This document shows positions 41,007-49,408 of a stretch of DNA of 64,000 bases, one piece after another (position 1 is the stretch's first letter; every line of letters starts with the position of its first letter). The notes under the pieces were generated by a model. The model was given only the letters and a program-made list of their open reading frames with translations. It searched no databases and had not been told where the DNA came from. This DNA comes from Sinanaerobacter chloroacetimidivorans (lineage in GTDB: Bacteria > Bacillota > Clostridia > Peptostreptococcales > Anaerovoracaceae), in NCBI RefSeq assembly GCF_018128545.1, contig NZ_JAGSND010000007.1:62001-126000 (forward strand), given 5' to 3'. A program made the translations under genes and the position numbers.

Positions 41007-41294
41007 ATGTTTAAAAAATGGTATCCTGTTATTGATTTTGTAAAATGTACGGAGTGCGGAACTTGTGTGGAGAAATGTCCTCATGGTGTTTATGCGAAAG
41101 AAAAAGCACCAACTCCAGTTGTAATTAAACCGGAAAAATGCATTTACAAATGCCATGGATGCGGCAACCGATGCCCGGTAGGTGCAATTACTTATGTTGG
41201 TGATAATACTGGTTGGACGCCGCCAAATGGAAAAAGTTCCGATAATGTGGATTGCGGCTGCGGTTCTGGTTGTGGTTGCGGAGGAAATTGCTAA
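41007..41294 (+). CDS. 4Fe-4S ferredoxin-like protein with Cys/Gly tail
   Basis: 95 residues: CTECGTCVEKCPHGVY and CIYKCHGCGNRCPVGAI, then a C-terminal DCGCGSGCGCGGNC tail with six extra cysteines. Homologous to the ferredoxin at 37.6 kb, which lacks the tail. GAGGAGG before the ATG; its stop overlaps the start of a tiny Cys-rich membrane peptide. Confidence 0.88.
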   Translation: MFKKWYPVIDFVKCTECGTCVEKCPHGVYAKEKAPTPVVIKPEKCIYKCHGCGNRCPVGAITYVGDNTGWTPPNGKSSDNVDCGCGSGCGCGGNC

Positions 41295-41416
41295 TGGAAC
41301 AAGTGAAAAAGTCTAATTTTAAGTTTGTATTGTTACCGCTTGCTTTGGTAACCGTTGCTGTAGTAGTTTTATGTCATAAAAAATGCGGCAAAGACTGCTG
41401 CGGTTCGTGTTGTTAA
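41294..41416 (+). CDS. 40-residue membrane peptide with Cys-rich tail
   Basis: The ATG overlaps the ferredoxin stop (TAATG). Residues 10-26 are one hydrophobic helix (KFVLLPLALVTVAVVVL) and the rest reads CHKKCGKDCCGSCC, six cysteines in 14 residues. Orientation rules (basic start) are ambiguous; the Cys tail could face the outside, next to the membrane thioredoxin and CcdA encoded downstream. No family recognised; plausible metal(loid)-binding or dithiol anchor peptide. Confidence 0.65.
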   Translation: MEQVKKSNFKFVLLPLALVTVAVVVLCHKKCGKDCCGSCC

Positions 41417-41444
41417 ACATATTAAATTTGGAGGATTACATACA

Positions 41445-42023
41445 ATGGCAAACAATCAAAACGTAAGCACGCCGAAAAGCTTGGTAATAAAAATTGTAAT
41501 CATAATCATTATAATTGCAGTCCTTGTTACGTTATGGTTCGTTAAAAACGCGGATGTTGAGAAAGGCGCTGACAATAATATAGATTCAGGCAGTATAACA
41601 GAAACCAAAGATATTAATCCTGATTTTGCACTTAATGTAACAGAGGCACTGGATCTTGAAAAACTTAAATCCTACGGAGTGCCAATCATAATCGATTTTG
41701 GTTCCGATTCGTGTATCCCTTGCAAGGAAATGGCGCCAGTTTTAGAGAAACTCAATGCTGAGCTGCAAGGTAAGGCCATTATTCGGTTTGTAGATGTATG
41801 GAAGTATCCGGACTTGGCACAAGACTATCCGCTTAGCGTAATACCAACTCAAATGCTTTTTGATAAGGACGGCAACCCATATACACCATCTGATCCCCAG
41901 GCATCTGGAATGACGTTGTATACTTCTCAGGATACCAACGAGCATATATTTACAACTCATGAAGGTGGCATGACGGAGGATATGATGCGCGGGGTTCTTG
42001 CGGAGATGGGGCTGGAGGAATGA
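41445..42023 (+). CDS. Membrane-anchored thioredoxin-family protein
   Basis: 192 residues: N-terminal anchor helix (LVIKIVIIIIIIAVLVTLWF), then a thioredoxin domain with DSCIPCKEMAPVL (CIPC) and SVIPTQMLFD containing the cis-Pro. Extracytoplasmic location is expected. GGAGG precedes the ATG, and the stop overlaps the CcdA-like gene, which should keep it reduced. Confidence 0.9.
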   Translation: MANNQNVSTPKSLVIKIVIIIIIIAVLVTLWFVKNADVEKGADNNIDSGSITETKDINPDFALNVTEALDLEKLKSYGVPIIIDFGSDSCIPCKEMAPVLEKLNAELQGKAIIRFVDVWKYPDLAQDYPLSVIPTQMLFDKDGNPYTPSDPQASGMTLYTSQDTNEHIFTTHEGGMTEDMMRGVLAEMGLEE

Positions 42024-42712
42024 TCAATCAATTTCTTGAAATGTTGTCGGCACTCATAGCTGAGAGTTTTTGGCTGGCACCGCTATTGGCACTGCTTGCA
42101 GGAGTGCTAACTTCCGTTACTCCGTGCGCACTGTCGAGTGTCCCTCTCGTGATAGGATATGTCGGGGGTACCGGCAACAACGATCCGAAAAAAGCATTTA
42201 GATTATCAGCTACGTTTGCTCTTGGTATGGCAGCCACATTCACTGCTCTTGGTACAGCTGCTTCGTTGCTAGGCAATCTAATGGGGACTTCCAGCAGGTG
42301 GTGGTATATTGCTCTTGGTATCTTGATGCTGTTAATGGCACTGCAAACATGGGAAATATACTATTTTATCCCCCCAACATACCTTACAAGCAAAACAACA
42401 AAAAAAGGTTATATAGGGGCATTCATTGCAGGAATATTAGGCGGGATGTTCTCCTCACCTTGCGCTACCCCGGTTTTAGTTGTTTTGCTGGGTATCGTTG
42501 CCCGAAGTGGCAATATATTATGGGGCGTTGTTCTTCTCTTACTTTACTCAATTGGCCATAGCACGCTGGTATTGATTGCGGGAACATCAATTGGATTCGT
42601 AAACAAGGTAACTTCCAGCAGAAAATATGGTGCCTTCAGCAAATTGCTTAAATATGCGATGGGAACAGTAATACTATTGATTGCGTTTTATATGTTTTAT
42701 ATGGGATTCTAA
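42020..42712 (+). CDS. ccdA: CcdA/DsbD-type thiol-disulfide transporter
   Basis: 230 residues with six or more helices and the two redox cysteines in TSVTPCALSSVPL and MFSSPCATPVLVVLLG, as in CcdA. It carries reducing power from cytosolic thioredoxin across the membrane to the adjacent anchored thioredoxin (4-bp overlap). In the lipoyl/DGC context it may export reductant for thiol-bound metal chemistry. Confidence 0.92.
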   Translation: MINQFLEMLSALIAESFWLAPLLALLAGVLTSVTPCALSSVPLVIGYVGGTGNNDPKKAFRLSATFALGMAATFTALGTAASLLGNLMGTSSRWWYIALGILMLLMALQTWEIYYFIPPTYLTSKTTKKGYIGAFIAGILGGMFSSPCATPVLVVLLGIVARSGNILWGVVLLLLYSIGHSTLVLIAGTSIGFVNKVTSSRKYGAFSKLLKYAMGTVILLIAFYMFYMGF

Positions 42713-42747
42713 AAAGATATGAGAGTATTATTCAGATGAGGTGGATG

Positions 42748-43320
42748 ATGCAGGAAAAATCAGATGCGGCACAGATTGAAAAAATGTGGGAAGAGTTAAG
42801 CAAACCCCTTAAGAGGTTTATTAAATTACGTGTGAAAAGCGATCAAGATGCAGAGGATATTCTGCAGAACGTGTTTTATAAAATACAAACGAACATTGGT
42901 GGCTTAAGAGACGTTGACAAATTGAACTCCTGGATCTATACAATTGCAAAAAATTCTATCGCGGATTTCTATCGGATAAAAAAATTTGAAACGGAGGTCT
43001 TCGAAACGCCAGAGGAATTAGCTAGCGTGACTGATGATGAATCAACTGCAAACGAAGAGATTGCACAATGCTTAAAATCTATGATCATGTACCTGCCGGA
43101 AAAATACAAAGAAGCTATTCTTTTAACAGAATATCACAATCTAACCCAGAAGGAACTGGGCGAGAGGACCGGTTTATCTGCTTCCGGAGCTAAGTCAAGG
43201 GTTCAACGGGCAAGAGGAAAGCTGAAGGAAATGCTTTTGTGTTGCTGCCAGCTTGAATTTGATCGCCGTGGAAATGTTGTTGACTATAAACATAAAAGCG
43301 ATGATTGTAAATTTTGTTAA
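42748..43320 (+). CDS. sigZ: RNA polymerase sigma factor, SigZ-like ECF type, with Cys-rich C-terminus
   Basis: About 190 residues. Region 2 FIKLRVKSDQDAEDILQNVFYKIQ and WIYTIAKNSIADFYR, region 4 LPEKYKEAILLTEYHNLTQKELGERTGLSASGAKSRVQRAR. The C-terminus continues LKEMLLCCCQLEF and ends DDCKFC, cysteines expected to sense redox or metals directly, as no anti-sigma gene follows. Start could be 42745 or 42736; GAGGTGG favours 42745-42748. It lies 35 bp behind ccdA. Confidence 0.88.
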   Translation: MQEKSDAAQIEKMWEELSKPLKRFIKLRVKSDQDAEDILQNVFYKIQTNIGGLRDVDKLNSWIYTIAKNSIADFYRIKKFETEVFETPEELASVTDDESTANEEIAQCLKSMIMYLPEKYKEAILLTEYHNLTQKELGERTGLSASGAKSRVQRARGKLKEMLLCCCQLEFDRRGNVVDYKHKSDDCKFC

Positions 43321-43414
43321 TAGAAAGTTTTGAAAACCTGCGTCCTTTTTCTTTTTGCCATGTCTTTATATATGTTAAGTCGAAGTGACGACCTATAGAA
43401 AGGAGATTTTTTAA

Positions 43415-43954
43415 ATGGTTAAAAGAATGAATTCGGCAGGGTGCTGTTCTTGCGGTTCTGGCTGCTGTGAAGAACCTGCGAAAAACGAAATGGAGGAAAA
43501 GCGGATAATCATTGACTTTCTGTTCCTTGATTTGAACGTTTGCGCGCGCTGTCAGGGAACAGATACAAGCCTTGATGAGGCTCTTTTGGAAGTATCGACG
43601 GTTCTGAAGGCTACAGGTGTTGAAGTGGAGGTAAATAAAATAAATGTTGTCAGTGAAGAGCTTGCTGTGCAGCATAAGTTTATCAGCTCCCCTACGATCC
43701 GCGTGAACGGACGAGATATACAGATTGATGTCAAAGAAAGCTTATGCGAGTCCTGTGGCGATTTATGTGGGGATGAAGTAGACTGCCGGGTTTGGGTATA
43801 CCAAGGAAAAGAGTATACAGTTGCTCCAAAAGCAATGATTATAGAAGCGATACTAAAAGAAGTGTATGGCGGGAGCGAAAACGGGAGGGTAGAACCGGAA
43901 TATACCCTGCCGAATAACCTGAAGAAATTCTATGAAGCGATGGATAAAAAGTAA
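43415..43954 (+). CDS. DUF2703 thioredoxin-fold protein with Cys-rich N-terminus
   Basis: 179 residues. The N-terminal CCSCGSGCC cluster precedes DLNVCARCQGTDTSLDEALLEV, the DUF2703 CxxC region, then SSPTIRVNGRDIQIDVKESLCESCGDLCGDEVDCRVWVY. DUF2703 proteins occur with arsenic-resistance genes; role unknown. GAAAGGAG before the ATG. Upstream TTGAAAACC about 80 bp before could be an ECF-type -35, consistent with control by the adjacent sigma factor, but weak. Confidence 0.86.
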   Translation: MVKRMNSAGCCSCGSGCCEEPAKNEMEEKRIIIDFLFLDLNVCARCQGTDTSLDEALLEVSTVLKATGVEVEVNKINVVSEELAVQHKFISSPTIRVNGRDIQIDVKESLCESCGDLCGDEVDCRVWVYQGKEYTVAPKAMIIEAILKEVYGGSENGRVEPEYTLPNNLKKFYEAMDKK

Positions 43955-44047
43955 AATATATATTGCTTATAATAAAACGCAAATAGTGTTATGCAAGGCG
44001 GCTGCTGATGTTCGGTAGCCGCTTTGCGTAGAATTAAAAAACCAAAA

Positions 44048-44099
44048 GGTTGACATCATCAACTACTTAAATCTATAATATGGTTGACAGATTCAACTA
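44048..44099 (+). promoter_or_regulatory. Promoter with paired GGTTGACA-N-TCAACTA operators (44.2-kb arsR)
   Basis: TTGACA (44050-44055), 18-bp spacer, TATAAT (44074-44079). Two near copies, GGTTGACATCATCAACTA (44048-44065) and GGTTGACAGATTCAACTA (44082-44099), each with GTTGA/TCAAC arms, overlap the -35 and follow the -10. Clear repressor-site arrangement. Confidence 0.75.
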
Positions 44100-44204
44100 A
44101 GTTTTTAAAAGATAGTACCTCTTGTTACACTTTAATTCCTTGTCTGGATTGATCCAATTAGTCTGTAATCTGAAGTATGTTATTGAATAAGCGGAGGGTG
44201 AGAT

Positions 44205-44492
44205 ATGAGTGAGAATTTATATAAGGATTATTCTTTGATGTTTAAAGCATTATCCGATGAAACAAGATTAAGAATTGTTGAAATGCTCTGTAGTAAAGAA
44301 ATGTGTGCCTGTAAAATACTTGAATCCTTTAATATAACTCAACCTACACTTTCTTATCATATGAAAATATTAACCGAGTGTGGATTAGTTGATTCCAAAC
44401 GGGAAGGGGCACTGATGAATTATAGCATTATCAAAGAGAAAATAAATATATTAATGGAATTTCTATCTGATATAAAAGGAAAATGTTTATAA
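44205..44492 (+). CDS. ArsR-family regulator with CAC motif
   Basis: 95 residues: [54 protein letters not shown] wing. The CAC site as in the 34-kb ArsR points to a trivalent metalloid or thiophilic metal. GGAGGGTGAG before ATG. It is followed within 110 bp by a second ArsR and acr3. Confidence 0.9.
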   Translation: MSENLYKDYSLMFKALSDETRLRIVEMLCSKEMCACKILESFNITQPTLSYHMKILTECGLVDSKREGALMNYSIIKEKINILMEFLSDIKGKCL

Positions 44493-44544
44493 CTCTTTGT
44501 TGAATCATTGATTATCGATGGACAATTTATTTGGATAGTGGTAG

Positions 44545-44584
44545 TATATTCGTGTAAACGAATATATATATTTGTAAATATAAT
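44545..44584 (+). promoter_or_regulatory. Operator and -10 of the second arsR-acr3 operon
   Basis: Inverted repeat TATATTCG (44545-44552) / CGAATATA (44559-44566), spacer 6, followed by TATAAT (44579-44584). The -35 is poor. Typical ArsR operator. Confidence 0.65.
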
Positions 44585-44606
44585 ACTTGGTTAGGGGGTT
44601 GTTACA

Positions 44607-44939
44607 CTGGATATTGTTAATGTCCTAAAAGCATTATCAGATGAAACACGGTTAAGAATATTGAACTTGCTTTATGAAAAAGAGTTATGTGTCTGTGATC
44701 TTGAAGAATCATTGGGTATTCTGCAAACGAAAGTATCCAGACATCTCGGCTATTTAAAAAAAGCCGGTTTGATAGAAAGTAGAAAAAAAGCGCAGTGGGT
44801 GTATTACTCTATCGCAAAAAACCCGGATACGGAATTCATAAACGATTTAATATTAAAAAACCTTAGAAACAACGAAATTTATAAAATGGATTTGAGTAAC
44901 CTTGCTGTGTGGTTCAAAAAGAAATACATTGATTGTTAA
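44607..44939 (+). CDS. arsR: ArsR-family As(III) repressor, probable CTG start
   Basis: 110 residues if translation begins at CTG 44607, 8 bp after AGGGGG. There is a stop four codons further upstream and the next start-like codon (TTG 44661) would remove the first helix [25 protein letters not shown] is the As(III) site; [16 protein letters not shown] the recognition helix; WVYYSI the wing. The acr3 gene follows with an AGGAGG site. Confidence 0.85.
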   Translation: MDIVNVLKALSDETRLRILNLLYEKELCVCDLEESLGILQTKVSRHLGYLKKAGLIESRKKAQWVYYSIAKNPDTEFINDLILKNLRNNEIYKMDLSNLAVWFKKKYIDC

Positions 44940-44949
44940 GGAGGTTTGT

Positions 44950-46026
44950 ATGAGTATTGAAAAACATGAAAGGCTATCGTTTCTTGATAGGTATCTGACA
45001 TTATGGATTTTTATTGCCATGGCAATTGGAGTATTTGCAGGGTATACCGTCCCTTCGCTTGCCACTACATTAGAGGGGATGAGCACCGGAACGACTTCAT
45101 GGCCAATCGCCATTGGACTTATCATAATGATGTATCCTCCCCTTGCCAAGGTAAAGTATGAAGAAATCGGTAAAGTAACTGAAAATAAAAAAGTATTCGG
45201 ATTCTCGCTTCTGCAGAACTGGATCATTGGACCGATTTTAATGTTTGTCCTGGCTGCTATTTTCCTTCCGGATATGGCGGATTATGCTGTTGGATTGATT
45301 ATCATCGGTTTGGCTCGTTGTATCGCTATGGTTATTGTGTGGAATACACTTGCCAAGGGCGACAACGAATATTGTGCCGCTTTGGTAGCACTGAATTCTA
45401 TTTTCCAGATCTTATTATATTCCGTCTATATATACTTCTTCGTTACTTTAGTCCCAAAACTACTTGGTTTGGGCTTTGGAGGAGTTGCGGTAGATATCAG
45501 TATGGGTGATGTTGCAAAGAGCGTACTGGTTTACCTTGGAATTCCTTTTGCAGCAGGATTGATCACCAGATTCTCACTGATTTCGACTAGAGGAAAGGAA
45601 TGGTATGAAAAGGTATTCATTCCTAAGATCTCGCCGGTCGCACTGATTGCATTGTTGTATACGATTGTAATCATGTTTACGCTTAAAGGTCAGTATATTG
45701 TACAGCTACCGATGGATGTTGTTAGAATCGCTATTCCGCTTCTGATCTACTTTGCAATCATGTTCTTCGTCAGCTTCTTTATGTCAATGAGGAGCGGATT
45801 TGAATATGGTCAGACTGTAACATTGGCATTTACCGCGGCAAGCAATAATTTCGAGCTTGCAATCGCAGTTGCAGTATCCATCTTCGGCATCAGCAGCGGC
45901 CAGGCTTTCGCGGCCGTAATCGGGCCACTCGTTGAAGTGCCGGTAATGATCGGACTTGTAAATGTAGCATTGCTGTTTAAAAATAAATACTATGATGAAA
46001 ACGGGCTTCCGAAACATAAAAAGTAA
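44950..46026 (+). CDS. acr3: Arsenite efflux permease Acr3
   Basis: About 358 residues from the ATG at 44950 (AGGAGG upstream). Ten helices with [31 protein letters not shown] (the essential conserved Cys), [20 protein letters not shown] and [13 protein letters not shown], all diagnostic of Acr3. It extrudes arsenite (and sometimes antimonite) using the proton gradient. Immediately downstream of an ELCVC-type ArsR; an intrinsic terminator follows. Confidence 0.96.
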   Translation: MSIEKHERLSFLDRYLTLWIFIAMAIGVFAGYTVPSLATTLEGMSTGTTSWPIAIGLIIMMYPPLAKVKYEEIGKVTENKKVFGFSLLQNWIIGPILMFVLAAIFLPDMADYAVGLIIIGLARCIAMVIVWNTLAKGDNEYCAALVALNSIFQILLYSVYIYFFVTLVPKLLGLGFGGVAVDISMGDVAKSVLVYLGIPFAAGLITRFSLISTRGKEWYEKVFIPKISPVALIALLYTIVIMFTLKGQYIVQLPMDVVRIAIPLLIYFAIMFFVSFFMSMRSGFEYGQTVTLAFTAASNNFELAIAVAVSIFGISSGQAFAAVIGPLVEVPVMIGLVNVALLFKNKYYDENGLPKHKK

Positions 46027-46053
46027 ACGATTGAATTATTAAATGATAAAATA

Positions 46054-46089
46054 TAGTAATTGCCCTAGAACATACTGGGGCAATTACTA
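46054..46089 (+). terminator. Terminator after acr3
   Basis: 12-bp perfect stem TAGTAATTGCCC / GGGCAATTACTA, 12-base loop. Confidence 0.75.
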
Positions 46090-46107
46090 TAGCAAAGAGG
46101 AAGAATT

Positions 46108-46221
46108 ATGCTAATAAAATACGAGACGGAATTTAATACTGAACATGAAATCAAACCGGATCATATAAAAAAGGTATACATAGATCCTACATCTCAATAT
46201 AATCTGGCAGTATTGAATTGA
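46108..46221 (+). CDS. Possible 37-residue small protein
   Basis: Short frame preceded by AAGAGGAAG at a suitable distance. Composition is soluble and charged (KYETEFNTEHEIKPDHIKKVY). No family recognised. It stands after the acr3 terminator and before the DGC-like gene; could be spurious. Confidence 0.3.
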   Translation: MLIKYETEFNTEHEIKPDHIKKVYIDPTSQYNLAVLN

Positions 46222-46304
46222 AATACAGTTACAAAATAACGCTCTAATCACGTGTTTCGTATGTTTCAGATTGTGTGTGAGCGCAGAGAAAGGAATAGAG
46301 CATT

Positions 46305-46649
46305 ATGAAGATTGGAATTTTACCTTGCCCAGGTCGTTGCAATGTCAGTATGATGACCAAAACGGTAGCTGAGTTTTTCGTGGATGATGAAACAATACGT
46401 GTCCTGCCTAATTTATATTTGATTGAGAACGAAAAGGGTGTTGAAGAGAAGTATATTTCCTTAAATGGTTGCCCATCCGAATGTTCCTTAAAGGAATTTG
46501 AGATGGCCAGAATGAAACCTGATGAAGTCATCACCATTACAAAGGATTTTGATCCCAGGAATAATGAAAAATATGAAGTGCTATTAAATATTGACGAAGA
46601 GGTAAACTTAGTGCAAGAAGTAATTGACAAATTATTGAATAATAAGTAA
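46305..46649 (+). CDS. DGC-like putative zinc-binding protein
   Basis: 114 residues: ILPCPGRCNVSMMTKTV at the N-terminus and ISLNGCPSECSLKEFEMARMKP, the same two-site Cys arrangement as the DGC proteins at 38-40 kb, with NGC for DGC. It is separated from those by the arsenic genes. A truncated radical SAM-type gene follows at 28 bp. Confidence 0.75.
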   Translation: MKIGILPCPGRCNVSMMTKTVAEFFVDDETIRVLPNLYLIENEKGVEEKYISLNGCPSECSLKEFEMARMKPDEVITITKDFDPRNNEKYEVLLNIDEEVNLVQEVIDKLLNNK

Positions 46650-46677
46650 TACGTGGTTTGACGAAATTTTCGGAGAT

Positions 46678-47703
46678 ATGGATCCAGACCTGTATAGAAA
46701 AATTATAAAGGAAATTGAAGAGATTGATAGCGTAGAAACTATTTTTTTCGGGGGGATAGCGGAACCGTTTTCGAACCCCAATATCTTGACAATGCTGAAA
46801 GCCGCAGTTAATACCAATAAGAAAGTTGAAGTAATAACAAATGGGACATTCTTAGATGAGACGTTGATTAAAAAGCTTTTATCTATGAATATTGATACGC
46901 TTTGGGTTTCTTTAGACGGTGCAAGTCAAGAAAGCTATGAAGAAATTAGATCCGGATCAAATTACAATGAGGTCATAGATAGCCTGAAACTGTTTAATCA
47001 ACTAAAGTACAGGTTCGGCGGGAAGACCAAACTTGGGATTGCTTTTGTTGCTATGAAAAGCAACGTCCATCAAATACCGGAGTTAATAAAATTGACGAAC
47101 TCCTTACACGCCAGTGAATTAAAAATTTCCAACGTGATACCGTTCGATAAGAATATGAGGGATGAGGTTCTATATTCCAATTCTTTGGTATGCGGCAATA
47201 AGTCGGAAGATCTGTTTGATGTGAGGAGTACATTCCAGCCGATCATTAGTCTCCCTATCATGGATTTTGAGAAGCCGCAAGTGAAAGGGATTCTTGGTGA
47301 AGTATTTCAAAATGCCAGCTTGCTAAGAATCGGAGAAAATAGCATAGTCCGAAAATCCGGACATTGCAATTTTATTAATGATAACTGCCTGTTCATCCGG
47401 TGGGATGGAGAATTCAGCCCGTGCATGGCCCTTCTTCATAATAACATTACATATCTGTCAGATACCGAAAGAAGAATCGAGCACTGTTCATTTGGAAATG
47501 CCAAAGAAAGTAAGATTACTGACATATGGAATAACAAGGATTACTTTGATTTTAGGAGCAGGGTAAGAAAATTTGACTTTTCACCTTGCACGATTTGCGG
47601 TCATTGCAATTATGTAGATGATAACAGCGAAGATTGTTACGGCAATCAATTTCCGACTTGTGGCGGGTGCCTTTGGGCAGAGGGTTTCGCCAGATGTCCG
47701 TAA
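46678..47703 (+). CDS. SPASM/radical SAM-fold protein lacking the N-terminal CxxxCxxC (probable truncated gene)
   Basis: 341 residues. It begins inside a radical SAM barrel: IFFGGIAEPF (the GGE-type strand), VEVITNGTFL, LWVSLDGASQESYEEI and a C-terminal SPASM region CNFINDNCLFIRWDG, CTICGHC, CGGCLWAEGFARCP. Homologues carry about 40 further residues with the cluster-binding CxxxCxxC before WxxIFGDM; here the frame reads back through IFGDM to a stop 14 codons upstream with no such motif. Without the SAM cluster it cannot do normal radical chemistry. Probably a decayed maturase, or part of a split protein. Confidence 0.7.
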   Translation: MDPDLYRKIIKEIEEIDSVETIFFGGIAEPFSNPNILTMLKAAVNTNKKVEVITNGTFLDETLIKKLLSMNIDTLWVSLDGASQESYEEIRSGSNYNEVIDSLKLFNQLKYRFGGKTKLGIAFVAMKSNVHQIPELIKLTNSLHASELKISNVIPFDKNMRDEVLYSNSLVCGNKSEDLFDVRSTFQPIISLPIMDFEKPQVKGILGEVFQNASLLRIGENSIVRKSGHCNFINDNCLFIRWDGEFSPCMALLHNNITYLSDTERRIEHCSFGNAKESKITDIWNNKDYFDFRSRVRKFDFSPCTICGHCNYVDDNSEDCYGNQFPTCGGCLWAEGFARCP

Positions 47704-47839
47704 TATCTGTAATGAATAAACTCCCAGCTTTTCATTAACTCCTCGCAAAAAATCGATGGCGATTCTTGCTGTTGATTTTTTGTTTGCAAATAAAGTAGCA
47801 AATGCATGAGGAAAGCATAGAATATTAGAATGAAAATGG

Positions 47840-47891
47840 TTGACAGTGGAAACCAAATGAAATATAATAGTTGACATAGGAAACCAAAATG
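47840..47891 (+). promoter_or_regulatory. Promoter with two TTGACA-GGAAACCA operator copies
   Basis: TTGACA (47840-47845), 17-bp spacer, TATAAT (47863-47868). GGTTGACAGTGGAAACCA (47839-47856) overlaps the -35, and a second copy TAGTTGACATAGGAAACCA (47868-47886) begins at the -10. The second copy matches the operator of the MarR gene 2.3 kb downstream at 17 of 19 positions. Confidence 0.75.
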
Positions 47892-47922
47892 AGGAAATAA
47901 TATCTAAGGGAGGCAAACACGG

Positions 47923-48825
47923 ATGAACAGTTTAATGGTTACAATTCAATATTTTATAACGATAATGGCGGAACTGGTAGTTTTGTTTATTGGAATCAGT
48001 ACGATAATTGCATTCGTATTGATGTATATACCGCAGGACAAAATAAAAAACTGGTTATCTGGCAAGGGCATCTTCGGAAATATAATGGCGGTACTATTTG
48101 GAGCGGTAACACCATTTTGTGCGTGTTCCACGGTTCCGATGACGCTTGGACTTTTAGAAGCGGGAGTTAACTTCGGTACAGTTATGTCATTTGTTATCGC
48201 GTCGCCGCTGATGGATCCGTTGGTATTCATTTTACTTGGCACGTTTTTAGGTTGGAAAGTTGCAATCGGTTTTCTGATTTTAACTTCCGCTTTTGCTGTT
48301 ATATTCGGAGTTGTCTTTGAGAAGATGGGATGGTCCAATCAAGTTAAGAACGTACGTATAAAGGGCGGATTGCATGGCCAGGGTGAGGAATTGCCTGTTG
48401 GGGTTAAAAACAGGCTGAAAGCAGCTTTTTATAGAGCCTTGAGTGATTTCAAAGGGGTATTTATATACATGATTATAGGGGTTGCGATTGGTGCGGCAAT
48501 CTATGGCTATTTACCCACAGACCTTTTGGCGAAAGTAGCAGGTCGCGATAATCCGTTTTCAGTTATCGTTGTTGCTTTAATCGGAATGCCTTTGTACATT
48601 CGTGTTGAAGCAGCGATCCCGATCGGATTGGCCTTGTTACAAAAAGGCGCTAGTATGGGTGCAGTTATAGCTTTGATTATCAGTGGAGCTGGTATTGCGA
48701 TTCCTGAATTAACGATGCTTGCCAGCATCTTCAAGAAGAAAATTATCATAGCGTTTATCATTATCGTCTTTATTTCAGCAGTAGTATCCGGACTGATTTT
48801 TAACTTGCTTCCTGTTAGCATATAA
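47923..48825 (+). CDS. YraQ/ArsP-family permease
   Basis: 300 residues, eight helices. AVLFGAVTPFCACSTVPMTLGLLEAGVNFGTVMSFVIASPLMDP and VALIGMPLYIRVEAAIPIGLALLQKGASMG are the two repeat signatures, with Cys in TPFCACS. GGGAGG before the ATG. Promoter has the MarR-type operators. A small CCC-containing protein follows; substrate probably a thiol-reactive metal(loid) species. Confidence 0.9.
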   Translation: MNSLMVTIQYFITIMAELVVLFIGISTIIAFVLMYIPQDKIKNWLSGKGIFGNIMAVLFGAVTPFCACSTVPMTLGLLEAGVNFGTVMSFVIASPLMDPLVFILLGTFLGWKVAIGFLILTSAFAVIFGVVFEKMGWSNQVKNVRIKGGLHGQGEELPVGVKNRLKAAFYRALSDFKGVFIYMIIGVAIGAAIYGYLPTDLLAKVAGRDNPFSVIVVALIGMPLYIRVEAAIPIGLALLQKGASMGAVIALIISGAGIAIPELTMLASIFKKKIIIAFIIIVFISAVVSGLIFNLLPVSI

Positions 48826-48859
48826 ATGATATAAAAAAACAATGAGAGGGGATTTAATT

Positions 48860-49024
48860 ATGAGTAATGAAAATGAGAAAAAAGGTATCTTTGGTCGACT
48901 GGGCGGAAATAAAAAGAGCAAAAGCTCGTGCTGCTGCAATGTAGAGATTGAGGAAATCCCGGAAGAAAAAGATGGTGACAAAAATGACAGCAGTATGCCA
49001 GACGAAAAAAATAGCTGTTGCTGA
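48860..49024 (+). CDS. Small Cys-rich protein accompanying a permease
   Basis: 54 residues: basic N-terminus (KKGIFGRLGGNKKSK), then SSCCCNVEIEEIPEE and a terminal SCC. GAGGGG precedes the ATG. Small proteins with a CC(C)xVEIEE-type core are frequent next to YraQ permeases of anaerobes; function unknown, metal chaperone suspected. Confidence 0.7.
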   Translation: MSNENEKKGIFGRLGGNKKSKSSCCCNVEIEEIPEEKDGDKNDSSMPDEKNSCC

Positions 49025-49408
49025 AGGACATTGATCCTTCGGCATAAGATTAACGCTTTTTGGTTCGGTGAAATGAAATTTATTTTTTGTTTATTTACTA
49101 TTTAAAAATTGCAGAGAAATAGCAAAAGGGCAAACAATAACATTTTTTTGCAGCGAAAGTAAGGGAGCGACCTGTGATGAAGCTTTAAGAACACAGAGGT
49201 ATCAACTATAAAGTAATACCCAGGTTTCGTTGCGCTTAATAAGAAAAGAGTCTTGATTGATCAAGCTCATGATGATGATGAAATGCACGTATATCACAAG
49301 ATGAATGGCGGCTGAGTTTACGTGCAATAATCAAAGACGCCTATATCTCTTGGATTTTGAATGATACCAAAGGTGAGAAAGGAAAGCTATATAAGGGAGT
49401 GTGGGAAT
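49025..49408. other. 384-bp stretch without a gene
   Basis: A short hairpin GAAGGA / TCCTTC (49022-49039) overlaps the previous stop. The remainder is AT-rich and broken by stops in all frames; a short frame around 49185-49240 shows no recognisable domain. Probably a promoter region for the peptidase-like gene plus eroded sequence. Confidence 0.4.

Noticed and set aside
43993-44027. Hairpin GCAAGGCGGCT / AGCCGCTTTGC after DUF2703 as terminator
   Set aside because: No T-run follows on either usable side; it may be a structural hairpin and is not called.
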